Source: Saccharomyces mikatae IFO 1815 (taxonomy: Eukaryota; Ascomycota; Saccharomycetes; Saccharomycetales; Saccharomycetaceae). From it: a stretch of 64,000 nt of DNA. Positions 1-9,776 of the stretch are shown one piece after another. The stretch covers positions 1-64,000 of the forward strand of contig NC_079257.1 of NCBI RefSeq assembly GCF_947241705.1, in the 5' to 3' direction. Under the pieces are notes generated by a model, which saw only the letters and a program-made list of their open reading frames with translations, was not told where the DNA came from and searched no databases. The first letter of the stretch is position 1; every line of letters starts with the position of its first letter. A program made the translations under genes and the position numbers.

Positions 1-52
1 CACCCACACCCCACACCACACCACCCACCCACACCCACACCCACACCCACAC
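1..52. repeat. Telomeric C1-3A (TG1-3) repeat tract
   Basis: Irregular CCCACA/CCACACC units typical of Saccharomyces telomeres, read on the C-rich strand, so the chromosome end lies to the left of base 1. Only about 50 bp is present, so the assembly probably stops inside the telomere. No Y' element lies between this tract and the rest of the subtelomere. Confidence 0.93.
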
Positions 53-312
53 ATCACCACCATCACTACCATCATCACTACCATCATCACCATCACCATC
101 ACCATCACTACCACCATCACTACCACCATCACTATCACCATCACCATCACTATCAATACCATCACTAACCCTACCACCATCACTACCATCATCACTACCA
201 TCATCACCATCACCATCACAATCACTATCACTATCACCATCACTACCACCATCACTACCACCATCACTACTACCATCACCATCACTACCATCACCATCAC
301 CATCACCATCAC
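53..312. repeat. CATCAC/CACTAC-rich subtelomeric satellite without G
   Basis: About 260 bp of imperfect tandem CATCAC, CACTAC and CATCATCAC units directly next to the telomere tract. From base 1 to 312 the plus strand has no G at all. A CTAACCCTA (Tbf1-type) motif sits inside it near 166-174. A 47-bp stretch at 56-102 recurs exactly at 173-219. The position matches that of subtelomeric repeats between TG1-3 and core X in S. cerevisiae, but this unit is not one I recognise from the usual STR-A to STR-D set. Confidence 0.85.
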
Positions 313-329
313 GAGAAGTACACACTTAC

Positions 330-420
330 TTACCCTATCTCTAACCCTACTATCAGCCCTACGTCGCTGTCTAACCCTACCTCTCCAACTCTAACCCCAT
401 TGCCCTAGCTTACCCTACTT
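330..420. repeat. Subtelomeric repeats with Tbf1-type TTAGGG motifs
   Basis: Several CTAACCCTA / CCCTAG / TTACCCTA motifs occur between 330 and 415. Their complement, TTAGGG, is the known binding core of Tbf1, and X-element combinatorial repeats in S. cerevisiae carry such sites. I infer the same role here, subtelomeric insulation or end protection. Confidence 0.6.
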
Positions 421-547
421 GCTCCTCCACTGCCTACGCTCTCCATCTGCCATCCTTCACATCTCATCACTACTCCATATCTACCACCAACCACCACTTC
501 CACTTATCCTACCATCTACCATCTACCTCTACAACATACCTAACATA

Positions 548-616
548 ATATGTAAACAATCAAATGTAAACATCCAAACGTAAACAATCAAATGTAAACA
601 ATCATATGTAAACATT
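548..616. repeat. Five-copy 14-bp tandem repeat carrying GTAAACA
   Basis: GTAAACA occurs at 552, 566, 580, 594 and 608, exactly 14 bp apart each time, in a unit close to AATGTAAACAATCA. GTAAACA is the consensus of the forkhead factors Fkh1/Fkh2, and the overlapping AAATGTAAAC is a 10/11 match to the reverse complement of the ARS consensus. Function is inferred only; the phasing is directly visible. Confidence 0.75.
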
Positions 617-850
617 TACACCTAACATCATACCCTACCACCACTCCCCATCCCACCTCTAACCACACCTAGCTACCTCACCACAATATCAACACCTGCC
701 ATGCCTTCTTCTTTTCCATGATAGCTCCCCATACGCCTGCGGATGCTAAGAATACACTACTCTCATTCTACCCTACTGCCATACTGCCACACTGCTCCTC
801 ATCTTCACCTTTCACTCAGTTGCCATGGTTACCACTATACATCACCATAC

Positions 851-863
851 ATCACCATACACG
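851..863 (+). promoter_or_regulatory. Abf1 binding site consensus in core X
   Basis: ATCACCATACACG fits RTCRYNNNNNACG exactly. Core X elements of S. cerevisiae normally pair an Abf1 site with an ARS consensus; here an ARS-like match follows about 60 bp further in. Confidence 0.6.
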
Positions 864-925
864 GCACTTACCTCAGCACTTCACACCCTGTGCCATTTAC
901 CCATAAAACCCACTTTTATTTCCAT

Positions 926-936
926 TTTTGTGTTTA
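926..936 (+). promoter_or_regulatory. ARS consensus-like sequence (10/11)
   Basis: TTTTGTGTTTA matches WTTTAYRTTTW except for G at position 5. Its place beside the Abf1 site suggests the X-element origin; origin activity is not shown. Confidence 0.4.
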
Positions 937-1246
937 TTATGTATTCTACGGACCCAAATATCATATATATGCACTTACTTGCATCTAATATAACGTATTT
1001 TGCCAAATTCTGTCTACTCATTATATACATATATTTATCACAATCTCAAAAAATCACCCATTAAATCACCCAAACATAAATATTTTCTCATGATTTACAT
1101 CGATTCATATGCACATATAATTCTTCTGCTATATTGTTCTTACCTAAGAAGTACGACTAATTTATAATAAGAAATAATAATGTGTCCAATAATCTTATGT
1201 TAACAAATACACGTACTACTACCACTTCAATATTCAAAGCCACCAT

Positions 1247-2818
1247 TTAGTTATGTAGACGTTTTTCATAAGAGTATAAGTTATTCACACCACCTTCCAC
1301 TTGAGCAGATGCCGTTCTGAATTCAAATCTGACTTTGCCTCTTTGCACATTCTCCTTCAATAGAGTTAGCGTCTTGCAACCAATGTCCTGACACGAATGT
1401 TGCAGCCCGTTGTACAAATACGGAATAAACTTCTTAATGGATCCTTTGTCAACCACTGCACCCGCCACACCTTGCGCAACCAAAACGCTGTCGCTTTCAG
1501 AAAAGTAACGAGAGGTCGAGGCATTGCCCTTGCTACCGGTCTTTTGCATCGCATCAATGGAACCCATCCCACGATACACCTTTAATCGTTCACCATCTTG
1601 ATAGAAATAATCACCGGGCGATTCGGTAGCACCCGCCAACATACCACCCATCATAACAGTAGACGACCCAAGCGCCAAGGCCTTCATGATATGGCCGATG
1701 TTTTGAACACCACCGTCAGCCATACATGGAACACCGAACTGGTTGGCAAATTCACACACGTTGTAGACGGCTGTACCTTGTGGCCTACCACAAGCCATAA
1801 CTTCTTGAGTGATACAAATAGAGCCAGTTCCCATACCGATTCTCAGACCATCCGCACCGGCAGCAACCAAATTGGCAGCTTGTTCCCTGGTGACAACGTT
1901 ACCAGCGATGACTTCCAACCCTGGGAAACTCTCTTTCACCCATTCGAGCATGTTCAACTGGAAAATCGAGTTGCCTTGCGATGAATCTAAGATAACCACG
2001 TCCAAGCCAGCTTCCACCAACAGGCCTAGTCTCTCCCTATCAGAGTCCATAGTGCCTACAGAAGCACCGCATAGCAATTGCTTGCTGCTGCCAGACTTGG
2101 AAGCTAACGGGAAGTTTTCGTTCTTCTTCAAGTCAGTCCTGGAAAGCATGGACACCAAATGACCCCTGTCGTCAACAATCAACAGCTTACCCTTTTTGGT
2201 TTTCTTTAAAACTTCATTACCCTCAGACAAGGTAATACCCTGTAAACCGGTAACAGGGTTCTTGGTCATGACATCCTGAACGAGTAAAGAGTCGTCCTCA
2301 ACGAATTGTATATCACGAGAAGTGATGACACCCACCAACTTCGCATTTCTCTTGCCATCTTCCGTCACAGGGAAGCCTGCAAACCCATACTTCTCCTTCA
2401 TGCTCTTAGCTTCACCAACCGTGGTCGTTGGAGAAATCACTACAGGGTTGTCAATAAACCCATTTTCATAGTTCTTGACTCTTCTGACCATGGCAGCTTG
2501 CTCCTCGGGAGCGCAGTTATGGTGAATGAAACCAATACCACCCGACAGAGCCATGAAGATGGCCATCTCTGATTCGGTAACAGTGTCCATTGGAGAGGAA
2601 ACGAAAGGGGTCTTCAAATTGATATTCCTGGTCAACTTAGTCTCCAGGCTAACCTCAGAGGACGGGAAGTCGACCAAGCCTGGCAAGACCAAAAAATCGT
2701 TATAAGTCAACCCACCTCTGGTCTTGGAGTCCATCAGTTCCTGGACTGACAAACCATCCAGTCGAGGCATCCTCTTGGCAACTTCCGAAGCAGTCGTGTA
2801 CTCTCTAATAGCAGCCAT
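1247..2818 (-). CDS. IMD2: IMP dehydrogenase, IMD2-type
   Basis: Inosine-5'-monophosphate dehydrogenase, the NAD-dependent, rate-limiting step from IMP to XMP in cytosolic GTP synthesis. The 523 residues equal the Imd2 length I recall. Visible features: N-terminal barrel strands, an inserted CBS pair (about 122-235), the NAD-site DSSQGNS at 278-284, the catalytic loop GSICIT with Cys335, and the flap near RGMGSIDAM. Residue 253 is serine; in S. cerevisiae Ser253 marks the drug-tolerant Imd2 isozyme and Ala253 the sensitive Imd3/Imd4. No intron is present, unlike IMD4. It is the first gene from the telomere and is transcribed toward it, as IMD2 is at the right end of S. cerevisiae chromosome VIII. 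The frame is intact, unlike the IMD1 pseudogene. Assignment to IMD2 rather than another paralogue is likely but not proven. Confidence 0.9.
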   Translation of the reverse strand: MAAIREYTTASEVAKRMPRLDGLSVQELMDSKTRGGLTYNDFLVLPGLVDFPSSEVSLETKLTRNINLKTPFVSSPMDTVTESEMAIFMALSGGIGFIHHNCAPEEQAAMVRRVKNYENGFIDNPVVISPTTTVGEAKSMKEKYGFAGFPVTEDGKRNAKLVGVITSRDIQFVEDDSLLVQDVMTKNPVTGLQGITLSEGNEVLKKTKKGKLLIVDDRGHLVSMLSRTDLKKNENFPLASKSGSSKQLLCGASVGTMDSDRERLGLLVEAGLDVVILDSSQGNSIFQLNMLEWVKESFPGLEVIAGNVVTREQAANLVAAGADGLRIGMGTGSICITQEVMACGRPQGTAVYNVCEFANQFGVPCMADGGVQNIGHIMKALALGSSTVMMGGMLAGATESPGDYFYQDGERLKVYRGMGSIDAMQKTGSKGNASTSRYFSESDSVLVAQGVAGAVVDKGSIKKFIPYLYNGLQHSCQDIGCKTLTLLKENVQRGKVRFEFRTASAQVEGGVNNLYSYEKRLHN

Positions 2819-3697
2819 TGATTTTTACGTGTTTTCAGAGTTATCAATTGCAGCAATGATACTTAATGCGTTGATGACAGTAAAAGAGTCTTTTAGAGTT
2901 TACGTACATAAATAATAAGAGAAGAAAAAAGTTCCCAGTACGCCAGCTAAAATACACAGGCCCATAAAACTGAGAAAGTCCACCAAGATTCTCCGCCTAA
3001 ATGCTCAGCAAAAAGTTTTCAGAAAAAGTTTTTCACTAAACGTCAAATGGGAAAACAGTGCACTATTTGTACTTTTTTTCTCTTGCTCTTTCTCGTTATT
3101 TTTCAGGAAAAGAAAACGGCCCGGCCCGCCCGCGCGACTCACAATCCATCGCTGAAAACAAACGCAAATTTCAATAAGGAAACGGAGATTAATCACTAGT
3201 AGACAGACAGTTATTGAAGAAATAGGCCGGATTCGTGACTGCACCTATAGACCAGCTATGGTCATAATAGTGTCACAGAAGGTGTCCGATCCATCGCTTG
3301 CAGTAGGACATGACTCTTTGCTCTCTCGATCAGACGCGGTCTTGGTATGAGCGGCCGAGATACATACATTTCAGGCTGTGATGTGCATGTGAGTTAGGTT
3401 TAATTCTCTTTGGCTTCTCTCACGTTCGCTGAGCTTGGAACTATTGTAACAGCAAATATTACATTATCTCGATCAAGCTATTATTACACCCTGTTGTAAC
3501 GTTGCTACGGCCTTCGTTAAATAGACTTAATTGCATCTGTTCGCGAGGGTTAGTGCCTCTTGTGTATCCGTAGATTTGGCGCTAGTGTAACACGCTTTTC
3601 GTGATTAATGCATTGCTCGAGCCATATTCCTGGGTCAGCGTATCCAACAGCTTCTCGGTCTCGAAAGTGGATGTAGAGCCCTTCAATAAGAAAAAGT
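2819..3697. other. Divergent intergenic region between IMD2 and YIR042C-like gene
   Basis: About 880 bp shared by two divergent promoters. A TATTTATG-like TATA candidate for the IMD2-type gene lies near 2907-2917 on the minus strand. A short GC-rich run (3119-3138) of alternating GCCC/CGCG stands out against the AT-rich surroundings. I see no gene; the small frames are not conserved-looking. Confidence 0.5.
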
Positions 3698-4402
3698 ATG
3701 GCGAATATAAATGAGTTTGGGCAAGAAGTCGGTGCAGACGTCGATGGCTGGACAACCAGGGTCTTCCCACAAGAAGTCGTCTTGAAAGGCAACCACTGTA
3801 GACTGGAACCGCTTGACAAGGAAAAGCACGGATTGCAGCTCTTTAGTGCGTATGCTAAAGCGGGTCAACGCTTGTGGACATATTTGCCTGTCGGTCCGTT
3901 CAACAACGTCGACGAATACCTACAGTTCATCGATGAACTTAATGAAACTGAAGACACCGTGCCTTACGCAATTATTCATGAAAGGACTGGCTGTGCCGTT
4001 GGTACACTTTGCCTCATAAGGATCGATGAAGCCAATGGTTCGCTTGAAGTTGGATATGTAGTTTTTTCACCGGAGTTACAGAAGACAGTAATCGCTACTG
4101 AGGCCCAATTCCTTTTGATGAAATATGTGTTTGACGTTTTACAGTACAGGAGATACGAGTGGAAGTGCGATAGTCTAAATGGGCCATCCAGGAGGGCGGC
4201 GATGCGCCTGGGGTTCAAGCACGAGGGAACCTTTCGGCAAGTGGTCGTGTACAAGGGTCGGACTCGAGACACCCAGTGGTTCTCAATAATCGACAAAGAA
4301 TGGATGAACATCCGTAAAGCATTCGAGCAATGGTTAGACGGGGAAAACTTTGAGGATGGTAGACAGAAGAGAGGATTGGCTACAATAAGAGAAGGCTTGT
4401 AA
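3698..4402 (+). CDS. GNAT-family N-acetyltransferase, YIR042C homologue
   Basis: A 234-residue protein of the GCN5-related acetyltransferase superfamily, RimJ/RimL-like. It matches the uncharacterised S. cerevisiae protein Yir042c (about 236 residues) over its whole length as I recall it. Visible features: the substrate-side stretch CRLEPL near residue 33, beta strands around GTLCLIRID and [10 protein letters not shown], and the terminal GNAT signature around RRAAMRLGF followed by EGTFRQ. It has no signal peptide or membrane segment, so is probably soluble. The ATG gives the family's usual N-terminus [10 protein letters not shown]. In S. cerevisiae the homologue sits beside PAU15 at the right end of chromosome IX; the same neighbour follows here. 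The substrate is unknown. Confidence 0.9.
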   Translation: MANINEFGQEVGADVDGWTTRVFPQEVVLKGNHCRLEPLDKEKHGLQLFSAYAKAGQRLWTYLPVGPFNNVDEYLQFIDELNETEDTVPYAIIHERTGCAVGTLCLIRIDEANGSLEVGYVVFSPELQKTVIATEAQFLLMKYVFDVLQYRRYEWKCDSLNGPSRRAAMRLGFKHEGTFRQVVVYKGRTRDTQWFSIIDKEWMNIRKAFEQWLDGENFEDGRQKRGLATIREGL

Positions 4403-5233
4403 AAAGACTGATCGATTATATGCAAGGGATATATAGATAGCACTATTCGGTTATCAAATTTATAGATTACAATGTATTTCACAGGCATGTGTATCCGCGA
4501 CTTCCTCTTCCACAACGAGGAACCAAGTTGCAATCATGCTCTCGTTTAAACCGGAATGACAGTAGAGGACAAAAACCCTCCTTCGAACATGCCACACCAA
4601 CTCCAAAGTTGATACTGACATTGTTTTTGGCTCCCAACATTTTAATACACATCATGGAACGTAGCGCCTGCATTACCTGTCATTCAGAGTGCTATTCGTA
4701 CCTCTTCTTCCCTCTTCTTCCATCTTCTACCTAGTGGATACATACGATATCTGACGGGGCACCGCGATCATTCTCAAAGAACCAGATATGAATGTTGCAT
4801 TGCTATGACTGACTCGCACAGACCCTGATCTACCTACCAACCTTAATTGTGAGTGACACATAAACTGCGAATGACTCCGCGCCGAGACTTTGAAAAAAGA
4901 ACAAGCCCTTTCATGTGGAAATATACATTCATTACCAGCTTCAATATTCTTCGATTTGGATGCCAGTCCTTCTATACGTATATATATATGCACAGTCTCA
5001 CTCTGCTTAGAAGTGGAGCGCACAACAGAATATTACACTGCAGCAGAAAAGAATGTCGTCTCGAGGCTCATTGTACTCCGGCTAATGGTATATGCACAGC
5101 ATTTGTCAGGCAGGTTTATAATATTAATATACATTTACATATAATAAACTGTTTTCATGGCAGAAAAAAAAAGCTTTTTTTGTTTTTTCGTTACTCAATG
5201 TCTATAGAATTTCGTTCGTAAAGGCGTCTGTCT
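4403..5233. other. Intergenic region between convergent YIR042C-like and PAU genes
   Basis: About 830 bp separating two convergent genes. It contains only short overlapping frames on both strands without recognisable similarity, and a (TA)n run near 4980-4988. I see no RNA gene, LTR or other element. Confidence 0.4.
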
Positions 5234-5596
5234 CTATTTGGCGACAGTGTAGATACCATCCTTAGATAGAGCCTTGGAGATAGCTGGCTTTAATCTGGTG
5301 GAGTACCATGGCACACCAGTGATCATTCTGGTCACTTGGTCTGGGGCAATACCGGTCAACATGGTGGTGAAATCACCGTAGTTGAAGACAGCTTCAGCAA
5401 CTTCGACTGGGTATGTTTCAGTTGGGTGGGCGGCTTGGAACAAGTAATATTGGGCCAAATGAGCTCTGATATCGGAGACGTAGACACCCAACTCAACCAG
5501 GTTGACTCTTTCGTCGGATTGAGCTAGAGTGGTGGTGGCGGAGGCACCGGCAGCAATGGCAGCGACACCAGCGGCAATTGAAGTTAATTTGACCAT
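5234..5596 (-). CDS. Seripauperin (PAU family), PAU15 position
   Basis: A 120-residue member of the PAU/TIP seripauperin family: small secreted mannoproteins induced by anaerobiosis, cold and wine fermentation. An N-terminal signal peptide (about 1-20, ending in an Ala/Ser-rich stretch) precedes the conserved SRP1/TIP1 domain from [10 protein letters not shown] to [15 protein letters not shown]. The protein lacks the four-residue AAAP-like stretch found after the signal peptide of the second PAU at 16693-17067, but their mature domains are almost identical. A TATA box lies 90 bp upstream and an Upc2-type element about 250 bp upstream. Its place next to a YIR042C homologue and a YPS6 homologue matches PAU15 of chromosome IX. 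PAU paralogues are too alike for a firm gene name. Confidence 0.9.
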   Translation of the reverse strand: MVKLTSIAAGVAAIAAGASATTTLAQSDERVNLVELGVYVSDIRAHLAQYYLFQAAHPTETYPVEVAEAVFNYGDFTTMLTGIAPDQVTRMITGVPWYSTRLKPAISKALSKDGIYTVAK

Positions 5597-5685
5597 TGTG
5601 TTTGTTTTGTTTCTTAGTGGTGATATGGACTTACATATGAGTAAGGTAAGGACGGAATATTCACAGATAGGTGACCATAGCAGCC

Positions 5686-5694
5686 CTATTTATA
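5686..5694 (-). promoter_or_regulatory. TATA box of first PAU gene
   Basis: Reads TATAAATAG on the minus strand, 90 bp before the ATG at 5596. The second PAU gene has the same motif at the same distance (17159-17167). Confidence 0.7.
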
Positions 5695-5847
5695 CAAATT
5701 CCTTCACCAGCTGGTGCTGCCCAAACGAACCACTGACTGACACTCTTTTCTCACCCCAAGATCCTACATATCTCATCTAGAGCACCTTATCCGCCGTAAC
5801 TATAGAAATGCATTTCTTCTTGAACGACTCACGCATTCTTCATAAAC

Positions 5848-5854
5848 TCGTATA
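5848..5854 (+). promoter_or_regulatory. Upc2-type sterol/hypoxia response element of first PAU gene
   Basis: TCGTATA, the core bound by Upc2/Ecm22 in sterol- and anaerobically induced genes, lies about 250 bp upstream of the PAU start. The second PAU promoter keeps the same motif at nearly the same distance (17327-17333), which supports function in hypoxic induction. Confidence 0.5.
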
Positions 5855-7090
5855 TCAATGTCTATTTACGGTGCCTGTGTGTGTATTCGTATGCGCGCAA
5901 TCCGAGATCGACGCTATAGGGGTGCCCAGGTTAGAGAATATCTGAACTTGGTTGGACCCTCGTTCAGAAGCTTATTGTCTAAGCCAGGCTCCGTATGTTT
6001 GCACTAAACGATTCCACGGAAAATAGGTCCCATACTGTTCCTTTTCCCCAGCTAAAATGAAATAGGAATCATCTGTTGATCTCGTATATTTCTAGGGTCT
6101 ACGGCTCGGCGTATTGGCATGTACTTCAGTATGCCAATGCTGGAATCCTTCATACTCTAATCATAACTCAACAAGTCTATACGTCTTCCTATCACAAACA
6201 TATACCTGCTCAAGAGGCCACGCGCATGAAAAGAGAACGATTGGGCAGAAGTACTCGCCATTTGGCCACACGAAACAGTAACACGATCTTGCATCTGATC
6301 TGAATAGTGCGCCATATATAGGCACTTGACCCATAAATGGAAACGTGTATGTTCAAGCCAACATCAATCTTGCTAACCCTTGAGTACCTAACTCTGTTCC
6401 ATCCAAGAAAACTACTACACTATCAAATCACCTGCTGAATAAATGAGCGGATTGAACGAGACAAGTTGCTATTTCAACGGTAGAGCAGCAGCCTCCAAAG
6501 AGTCAAAGCATTGCAAGTTACTGTTGCTCATTTAGATGCTGCATTCGTCAACTTTGAGCCTACTTCCTTCTGAAACAGAACCCGAATCCGGTGAAGGTTG
6601 CTAGGAGGGCCAGCGGAGTCGCCAAGGTTTTTTTCGAGGCGGTTAGGTGGTCATATTTGGTGGGGAAGCTATAACCGTCTGCCTTGTGAAAAACCTCGAG
6701 ATGATAAAGATTGCATGCCAAAAAGCAACTTTTTTCTCGCACTTTGTTGGCTCAATGCATTCATCTTACAGTATAGATTAGGCAGCTTAGACCAAACGCA
6801 AAACTCAAGCGAAAGCGAAAGCCTATCCATCAGTTATTCGCTGCAAGCTGTCCTCCTTCCTTACAAGTTATCCTCGAAAAAACTCCGAAAGTTTCCGCTA
6901 CAAAGAAAAAATGAAAGGCAATAATACCCTATCTAGGGGGTTAAGGATCCAAGTCGACGACCCTGTCGCTCACTGCTGCAAAATGTCTTGTGCAACTGCC
7001 AAGGAAGCCAAACTTTGTCTAAATTAGTTGCGCTAGCCCCATGCAACCACCGCCCTTTGAGGACTTAAGCTTTTGGATCTGCTTTCAAAG
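5855..7090. other. Intergenic region between PAU and YPS6-like genes
   Basis: About 1.2 kb between divergent genes. The first 250 bp continues the duplicated PAU upstream region (matched again at 17335-17640). The remainder has no convincing gene; open frames up to 108 codons have no recognisable similarity. S. cerevisiae has only the dubious YIR040C here. Confidence 0.45.
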
Positions 7091-7097
7091 TTAAGAC

Positions 7098-7105
7098 TAT
7101 ATAAG
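7098..7105 (+). promoter_or_regulatory. TATA box of the yapsin gene
   Basis: TATATAAG lies 134 bp before the ATG at 7239, a normal distance for a regulated Saccharomyces promoter. Confidence 0.6.
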
Positions 7106-7238
7106 GGTCCTAAATGTTGCCATGTCTGACAGTGCTCGAGCGTATTATTCGCTCACTTCTTCTTTCCGTGGTTGAAAAGTTTCTAAACTTGTATCCGCAC
7201 ATCCAAAAGTATTCGAAGGGCGACGCAATATTACCAGT

Positions 7239-8739
7239 ATGCAGCTGTTCCCTCTTCTATCGTTAGCGTTATCTTTGGCCTATTCTCAGGCTGTTTTGGG
7301 TTCTTCCTCAGACTCTTACGTCAGGTTTCCCGTTCAAAAGCTAGCAAATGTCCCAGGAATGGGCTCGCAAGATGTATCTAACGTTTTCAAAAGAGATGAC
7401 GTCCTGAATTCGACTTTGATTAATGCCGTAGGAATGTACGTCGTCAAGGTGGAAATCGGAACCCCTCCCCAAACCGCGTACCTTCAGTTAGACACTGGCT
7501 CTTCTGATATGTATGTAAATGATGCTGATAGTCCATATTGCGTATTGATGTCTTACGGGTCAGGCTACGCTTCGACCGACAATTACGAGCTCACAGCAAC
7601 TGCCACCGAGCTTCCTTCTTCCACTATATCGTCGGAGAGTTACAGTACTCTTTGTGCCTACTGGGGCACATTCAGTGTCGGCAACTCCTCTACTTTCAAG
7701 TACAATGACACTCAGTTCGATGAGACTTACGGCGATGGTACGTATTACAGAGGCACGTATGGAACAGACGTTGTTTCTTTAGGTAATATTACGCTAGAAA
7801 GTTTTTCGTTTGGAGTGGCCAACAACACAGAAAACCAAGGTGGTATTCTGGGCATATCACTTCCTGCTGGAGAAAATACACATTCGCTTGGAGGAGCCTA
7901 TAACACGACCCCCTTTGAATATGAAAACTTTCCAATGGCACTGAAAAGCCACGGAAAGATTGAGAAGATAGCATATTCCTTGTTTCTGAATGAACCTAAA
8001 GCACATTTCGGAAGCATCCTGTTCGGAGCAGTCGACAAAAGCAAATACTCGGGGCAGCTTTACACCCTGCCTATGCTGCAGGCTTACGATACCCTCGATT
8101 CAGTGAGTCCAGGAATGTTTGTTACAGCGCAGAGCGTCGCGGTTTTGAATGGCGACTCTGGAAACAAAACTGTGTCGAAGGTCCGATTCCCGGTGTTGTT
8201 TGATTCTGGTACCACCTATTCTAGTCTGCCTACTGAAGTTGCACATGCAATCGGTAAAAGTTTTGACGGAAAGTACAGTTCTGGCGATCAAGGCTACACC
8301 TTTGATTGTTCAAAAGTAAAGGATACTCTACTGTCTATTGATTTTGGAGGATTCAATATATCGGCAAACATATCCAATTTTGTGACACGGACGAAGGACC
8401 ACTGTCTTCTGAACATTGAAGCCGCTGACTCAGGATTCGTGTTGGGAGACGCATTTCTTGTTGACGCATATGTTGTCTTTGACTTGGAAAGTCACGAGGT
8501 TTCTATTGCGCAGGCTAGTTTTGACGATAAAAAAGAAGAGATTGAGGTTATCTCTGACAGAGTTCCGGGTGCCATCCGAGCTCCCGGATACTCTAGTACG
8601 TGGGTGTATACACCAGGCAGCCCCATCGGAACAGGAGATTTCTACAACGTCAGTTGGACCTCCTATTCAGGGTATTCAGAGTATCAATCGTTAGTTGCCA
8701 CTGCGGTTGTTAGTAGTAGTGACAGTAGCGGTGGTAGTG

Positions 8740-8775
<36 letters not shown>

Positions 8776-8879
8776 GCTCAGCTGAAACAACTACAGAAAA
8801 GCATAACGCCGGCGATAGGCTCTACCAATCATCTTTTCCTTTTTCTTTGGCTTCTTTCTTATCTTATTTCCTCTTGTAA
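7239..8879 (+). CDS. YPS6: Yapsin-family GPI-anchored aspartyl protease, YPS6 homologue
   Basis: A 546-residue pepsin-type aspartic protease of the yapsin family, which acts at the plasma membrane or cell wall and cleaves after basic residues. It has a signal peptide (about 1-21), a propeptide ending at Lys51-Arg52 (a Kex2-type site), the first catalytic motif DTGSSD with Asp85, an insert with many N-glycosylation sequons, and the second catalytic motif DSGTT with Asp322. A serine-rich tail made by an AGC repeat and a final hydrophobic segment ([11 protein letters not shown]) indicate GPI anchoring. Close overall match to S. cerevisiae Yps6 (about 537 residues); the tail serine run is longer here. 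It follows the PAU gene in the order seen at the right end of chromosome IX. Both catalytic aspartates are intact, so it is likely active, unlike the truncated YPS5. Confidence 0.93.
8730..8776 (+). repeat. AGC microsatellite in the yapsin serine-rich tail
   Basis: A run of AGC codons encodes an uninterrupted serine tract just before the GPI region. Such trinucleotide runs vary in length between strains, so tail length is probably polymorphic. Confidence 0.7.
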
Positions 8880-9776
8880 AAAGCTCTGGTGGAGGGAAAA
8901 GGTACTTTTGCTATATCAGGCCCTGCACTGTGACCTTGACATCTAAATTCAAGGTGTGTCACTACGTATCAAAAAGTTCTATAGCGCAACGCAACTTTGT
9001 ATTTTTTTTTATGTTTAGGTTTCGGATCCGGGAGGAGACAACAAAATCAGGGATATAAAGATCAATGAACACCTTTATTTAATTTAATATGATATAATTT
9101 AAGAAAGAACGATTTATTCTTAATTATCAACAGTCCAATAATCTTATTACATTATGAGTATAAATTAGATCTTAATTCCTTACATCAATAGAGTAGCAAC
9201 GCTTGGAGAAGAGCATTTTCAGTTGTCCAGTCTTCGAAGTTAAGTAGTAATTTTGTAGCTTGTTGTGAAATACATCAACGAAAATGACGCCACCGCAAGG
9301 CTATTTACGTCCGAAGGTATATTATAAACCAGTATGGGGAAGCTAAGAAAATTACTCGCACACCATCTTTGATAGTCGACAATACTCTCACTCATAGTTT
9401 ACTGTATTACACAAGGCTACTCTGCTGCATGTAGAACTCTGTTGTATGTTGAGCTGAATATCAATGCATCACCCACACCTCTCTTTGAGGAGACAGTAGG
9501 AAGTTAACTAGAATAATGTATTTGCACAAAGCACGTGATATTGCTCTTTTTTTTATCCAGTCATAAATATGGTGGAACGATAACTTACTTTTGAAAATCT
9601 TGTTTTCCTCCTAATAAGATATCACGAATATCAATATACGGGTGAGGCAGCATTGTGAAATACACCTAAATCCCAAGTCATCAGATAACCAAATATGTAA
9701 AGTTTTACATGGATTGCTTACGGAGACTTATTTAAAGACATCTAGAATCTTCCGTCCATCGTGCACAATAAAACTG
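8880..9776. other. Intergenic region before RMD6, junction of two subtelomeric blocks
   Basis: About 900 bp with no recognisable gene. It should contain the joint between the chromosome IX-type block to the left and the chromosome V-type block to the right. A perfect Cbf1-type CACGTGAT lies at 9532-9539, about 240 bp before RMD6. An open stretch in frame with RMD6 runs from 9618, but no ATG occurs in it before 9777. Confidence 0.5.
9532..9539 (+). promoter_or_regulatory. Cbf1-type E-box upstream of RMD6
   Basis: CACGTGAT, whose complement is the optimal Cbf1 site ATCACGTG, lies 238 bp upstream of the RMD6 ATG. Regulation by Cbf1 or Pho4 is inferred from the motif only. Confidence 0.35.

Larger units (their letters stand above)
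715..1190. other. Core X-like subtelomeric element
   Basis: The stretch between the repeats and the first gene has no credible gene and carries the two landmarks of a core X element. An exact Abf1 consensus (RTCRYN5ACG) lies at 851-863, and a 10/11 ARS consensus match lies at 926-936. The small open frames in it look like chance readings of low-complexity DNA. Boundaries are approximate and I could not align it to a reference X element. Confidence 0.55.

Noticed and set aside
53-312. Repeat array resembling a CRISPR or coding His/Ser repeat
   Set aside because: The units are 3-9 bp, have no spacers, and lie at a eukaryotic telomere. Open frames through it reflect the lack of G, and so of TAG and TGA, on one strand.
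718-1064. Three overlapping plus-strand frames (62-81 codons) in core X
   Set aside because: Low-complexity Pro/His/Thr-rich readings in all three frames of C-rich DNA, without similarity or consistent codon use.
9642-9776. N-terminal extension of RMD6 from GTG 9642
   Set aside because: Starts at GTG, and S. cerevisiae Rmd6 has 231 residues starting at the ATG found at 9777.
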